A stretch of 64,000 bases of DNA. Source: SbD1 sp039679945 (lineage in GTDB: Bacteria > Desulfobacterota > Syntrophobacteria > Syntrophobacterales > Syntrophobacteraceae). Both the position numbers and the translations under genes were made by a program. The stretch lies in the NCBI GenBank assembly GCA_039679945.1, contig JBDKTY010000039.1, positions 24,887-88,886 of the forward strand, given 5' to 3'. A model generated the notes under the pieces. The model was not told the origin of the DNA. It worked only from the letters and a program-made list of their open reading frames with translations, and did no database searches. This document shows positions 61,258 to 64,000 of this stretch, piece by piece; the stretch's first letter is position 1, and every line of letters begins with the position of its first letter.

Positions 61258-62622
61258 CGCTATCTGGTAAAAGAGCGCGGCGATCGAACGGATTCCAAGA
61301 TGATAATCCTCAAGAGAAAAACGCTCATTCGGAGAATGGGCCCCATCATCATTCTGTCCCCAGCCTAAAAGAAGAATGTTGTCCTGCCGCAGGTGCTTTT
61401 TTATGTGGCTCACAACCGGAATCGATCCACCCTCGCGGATAAAGACGGGGCTTTGGCCGAACCCAACCTGGATGGCTCTTTCCGCCGCCTGCATGGCGTG
61501 TGTCCGCCGGGACACCAGAACGGGATCGGCCCCGTGCAACTGGTTGATATTTATCGTGATGCCAGGTGGAGTATTGTCCAGGATGAACCGGCGAAAAAGA
61601 GCGGCAATGTCTTCGGGATGCTGGTCCGGGACGAGCCGCATGCTCACCTTGGCCCCGGCCCGGGCGGGGATGATCGTCTTGGCTCCTTCGGCCGAAAAAC
61701 CGCCCCACAGCCCGTTTATATCAAGCGTCGGTCTTGCGCCCTTGCGCTCGAGGAGCGTGTAACCGGGTTCTCCCGCAAACTCCGGGATTCCGAGGTATTC
61801 CCTGATGCCTTCACTGTCCAATGGCAGCGCGGCCATTTCCTCTCTTTCCCATTTTTCCAGCGGCAGCACATCATCATAAAAGCCGGGCAGGGCAACGGTT
61901 TCGTCGGGGTTCTTCAGTCTTGCCAATAGATCGACCAAAACCTGAGCCGGATTCCTCAGAAATCCGCCGAATCCTCCCGAGTGCAGATCGAACCGCGGTC
62001 CTTGAACGTCCATCTGGAAATAGCAAAGACCTCTCAGTCCGTAGGTGATTGCCGGTTGCCCGGGTCCGAACTGAGCCCCGTCCGAAATGGCGACCACATC
62101 GGCACGCAATTCGTCCCGGTGTTCCTTGAGGAAGTCCTCGAGATTGGGGCTTCCTATTTCTTCCTCTCCCTCGACAAGGAACTTGAGGTTGAGGGGGAGC
62201 TTTTCCCCCGCTCCCAACAGTGCTTCCACGGCCTTGATATAGGACAGGAACTGCCCTTTATCGTCAGTTGCGCCGCGGGCATAAATGTAACCGTCGCGGA
62301 TGCAGGGGCTGAATGGAGGTGTCTTCCATTCTTCGAGAGGATCGGGCGGCTGGACATCATAGTGGCCATAGATGAGCAGAACGGGCGCACCAGGGACTTC
62401 AGGCGACTGCGCAAAAACCACGGGATGGCGTTTTGTTTCGTACAGGCGTCCCTCTATTCCGCAAGCCCTGAGTTGTGTGAGAACCCATTCAGCGGCCCTC
62501 CTGATGTCAACCTGGTGCGCGGAAAGAGTACTGACACTTGGAATTTCCAGGAACCGGGCGAGGTCCTTCACGAAGCCATCCCGGTTGCGAACGATGAAAG
62601 AAGAGACAATATCAGGCAACAT
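61252..62622 (-). CDS. M20 family metallopeptidase (dipeptidase, CNDP/ArgE-like)
   Basis: 456 residues. Metal ligands: His in YGHYDVQPPDPLEEW, Asp in GATDDKGQ, Glu pair in VEGEEEIGSPNLED; a later His in DPVLVSRRTHA region and the final HSPNERFSLEDY. A dimerisation domain lies in the middle. It cleaves dipeptides or acyl-amino acids with two zinc ions; the long form resembles cytosolic non-specific dipeptidase. GGGAG is eight bases before ATG 62622. Confidence 0.9.
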   Translation of the reverse strand: MLPDIVSSFIVRNRDGFVKDLARFLEIPSVSTLSAHQVDIRRAAEWVLTQLRACGIEGRLYETKRHPVVFAQSPEVPGAPVLLIYGHYDVQPPDPLEEWKTPPFSPCIRDGYIYARGATDDKGQFLSYIKAVEALLGAGEKLPLNLKFLVEGEEEIGSPNLEDFLKEHRDELRADVVAISDGAQFGPGQPAITYGLRGLCYFQMDVQGPRFDLHSGGFGGFLRNPAQVLVDLLARLKNPDETVALPGFYDDVLPLEKWEREEMAALPLDSEGIREYLGIPEFAGEPGYTLLERKGARPTLDINGLWGGFSAEGAKTIIPARAGAKVSMRLVPDQHPEDIAALFRRFILDNTPPGITININQLHGADPVLVSRRTHAMQAAERAIQVGFGQSPVFIREGGSIPVVSHIKKHLRQDNILLLGWGQNDDGAHSPNERFSLEDYHLGIRSIAALFYQIAK

Positions 62623-62768
62623 TTAACTGCTCCCGCAAGGGTTGTTGGTGTCATTTAAGAGATGTGGATGCCGTGCATTTCTAAGCTAGACTCATTCAGA
62701 CCATTTTTCAACCATTCAGGGAAGAAAGGCGGTCCGCCTATCGCGCCAAAAGTTAAAGCCACTCTAAA

Positions 62769-62797
62769 TTGTGGTTCTGGAGTAGTTAGATTACAAT
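62769..62797 (+). promoter_or_regulatory. Promoter for the FemAB/GNAT-like gene
   Basis: TTGTGG at 62769-62774, 17-base spacer, TACAAT at 62792-62797; transcription start near 62804. Confidence 0.6.
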
Positions 62798-62833
62798 AGG
62801 AGCGGGAAAAAGGATGGGAGGGAAAAAGAACCG

Positions 62834-63949
62834 ATGGAAAGGCGGCTGAAGGTAGTCTCGAGTATCGAGGAAATACCGAGGGAAGAGTGGAACGCCTTGG
62901 CCATGCGGTCCTCTCCGATTATGGACTGGGAGTATCTCCATGCCCTCGAAAAATCCGGCTCCGTATCACGGGACCGGGGTTACAAGCCGGCTCATATGGC
63001 TGTCTATGATGGATCGAAACCGGTTGCGATAGCCCCGTTTTACCAGCGGGACCGGGCCTGGGTCGAATTTGGCGACGGGGGGCTCATCGAATTTCTCACC
63101 GAACTGACGGGGCTTCCATTTAACTCGGGGCTGGTTGGAAGCATTCCATTTACGCCCATTCCCGGATACGATTTTCTTCTCAGTCCGAATACCCGGGCAC
63201 AACCGATTCTTAACGAGATGATCGAGAGGATAGACAACCTGTGCAGAGAGCGCATGCTTTCCACGAGCCGCATTTATTTCGTTGCGCCCGAGTCGCCGCT
63301 GCACTCCATTTTGGTGGAAAACGGCTATGTTGGACTCAGCGGCAGCTACCTGCTCTGGTTCAACCGCGGCTACAAAACATTCGATGAATATCTGGCCTCC
63401 TTCCGATCCGCCCGGAGAACAAAGATAAAAAGAGAGTGGCGAACCATCCGTGAGCAGGGGATCAGACTTGAAATGATTAATGGGTTCGACGCTTCGGATG
63501 CGGATTTCGAGGACATGCACCTGCTCTACAGGCATACCTGGATGAAGCATATGGGACCGGGAATCCGGCCATTTCTCAACGAATCTTTCTTTAACATGCT
63601 GTCCACGAACTATCGGCACAGGACGAGCTTCGTGGTTGCATCCCTCGATGGCAGGCGCGTGGCGATGTCTTTGTTTTATCATAAAAACGGGATGCTCTAC
63701 GGCCGGTACTGGGGGTGCTTTCAGGAAATACCTTTCCTGCATTTTACGGCATGCTACTACTACCCCATTTCCTATGCGATAGATAACCAGATAAAAATGA
63801 TGGACCCGGGATTCGGTGGCGAACACAAACTTATCCGTGGCTTCGAGTCAGCACCCGTTTCCCACTACATAAAATTTCACGACGACAAACAACGCAGAAT
63901 TGCAAATGCCGTTATCGAACAAATGCGCGATCAGCTCGTTTTGAAGTAG
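62834..63949 (+). CDS. FemAB/GNAT-fold protein (peptidogalycan biosynthesis type, COG3146-like)
   Basis: 371 residues, with GGGAGGGAAAAAG before the ATG. The pattern of two GNAT-like halves fits the family: an N-terminal half with MDWEYLHALEKSG and GYKPAHMAVYDGSKPVAIAPFY, and a C-terminal half with FVVASLDGRRVAMSLFYHKNGMLYGRYWGC and the final DPGFGGEHKLIRGFESAPV. Such proteins are thought to transfer amino-acid or acyl groups in cell-wall or surface-glycan building. Function not proven. The stop is 51 bases before the window end. Confidence 0.82.
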   Translation: MERRLKVVSSIEEIPREEWNALAMRSSPIMDWEYLHALEKSGSVSRDRGYKPAHMAVYDGSKPVAIAPFYQRDRAWVEFGDGGLIEFLTELTGLPFNSGLVGSIPFTPIPGYDFLLSPNTRAQPILNEMIERIDNLCRERMLSTSRIYFVAPESPLHSILVENGYVGLSGSYLLWFNRGYKTFDEYLASFRSARRTKIKREWRTIREQGIRLEMINGFDASDADFEDMHLLYRHTWMKHMGPGIRPFLNESFFNMLSTNYRHRTSFVVASLDGRRVAMSLFYHKNGMLYGRYWGCFQEIPFLHFTACYYYPISYAIDNQIKMMDPGFGGEHKLIRGFESAPVSHYIKFHDDKQRRIANAVIEQMRDQLVLK

Positions 63950-64000
63950 GGCGCGACATTGGCGTTGTCAAACGAGCACTGCATACGTGGTCGAAGGGGG

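Overview
The window looks like chromosomal DNA from a Gram-negative, flagellated, probably anaerobic bacterium. The outer membrane is shown by a Tol-Pal operon, a POTRA/barrel protein of the BamA/TamA type and several lipoproteins. Motility is shown by motA-motB behind a PilZ gene. Gene content (sigma-54 response regulator, HPr/enzyme I without sugar permeases, several glutaconate-type CoA-transferases, a BKACE enzyme) and moderately high GC fit a deltaproteobacterium/Desulfobacterota-like lineage. That placement is inference; there is no rRNA or marker comparison here.

Layout. 0-5.4 kb: a surface-glycan region with a carbamoyltransferase cut by the window edge and, divergently, an SGNH hydrolase, a hexapeptide acyltransferase, a BKACE-family enzyme and a GT4 glycosyltransferase. 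5.6-8.3 kb: nucleotidyltransferase, histidine phosphatase, 2H phosphoesterase. 8.3-10.8 kb: initiator tRNA-Met with promoter and terminator, a zinc-ribbon protein, an HtrA/Deg protease. 11.3-16.3 kb: L-2-hydroxyglutarate oxidase-like enzyme, amidohydrolase, inositol monophosphatase, AEC transporter. 16.5-21.1 kb: pyrB-pyrC-NtrC-type regulator operon, divergent from greA, with a probable attenuator before pyrB. 21.4-27 kb: HEXXH lipoprotein, DsbD-like protein, LysM lytic transglycosylase, sirtuin. 27.1-34.5 kb: tolQ-tolR-tolA/tonB-tolB-pal-cpoB and a TamA-like protein. 35-44 kb: TauE permease, PilB/GspE ATPase, metallophosphoesterase, ptsH-ptsI-smpB, alpha/beta hydrolase and HAD genes. 44.4-48.4 kb: glycosyltransferase plus an AlgI/AlgJ-like O-acetylation pair. 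49.3 kb: tRNA-His. 49.7-58.4 kb: methyltransferase, tandem universal stress protein and three separate A/B pairs of glutaconate-type CoA-transferases. 58.9-61.1 kb: PilZ-motA-motB. 61.2-63.9 kb: M20 peptidase and a FemAB/GNAT-like protein.

The most unusual signals are (i) the three CoA-transferase pairs, two of them divergent across a short palindromic operator candidate and a third with a Cys-rich small protein; (ii) a short leader ORF ending just before an intrinsic terminator upstream of pyrB, in the same operon as a sigma-54 regulator; (iii) long, nearly perfect inverted repeats without U-tracts in intergenic gaps, the best being a 48-bp palindrome at 35.2 kb; and (iv) a beta-keto acid cleavage enzyme embedded in a glycan operon. 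No CRISPR array, rRNA, integrase, transposase or phage gene was recognised.
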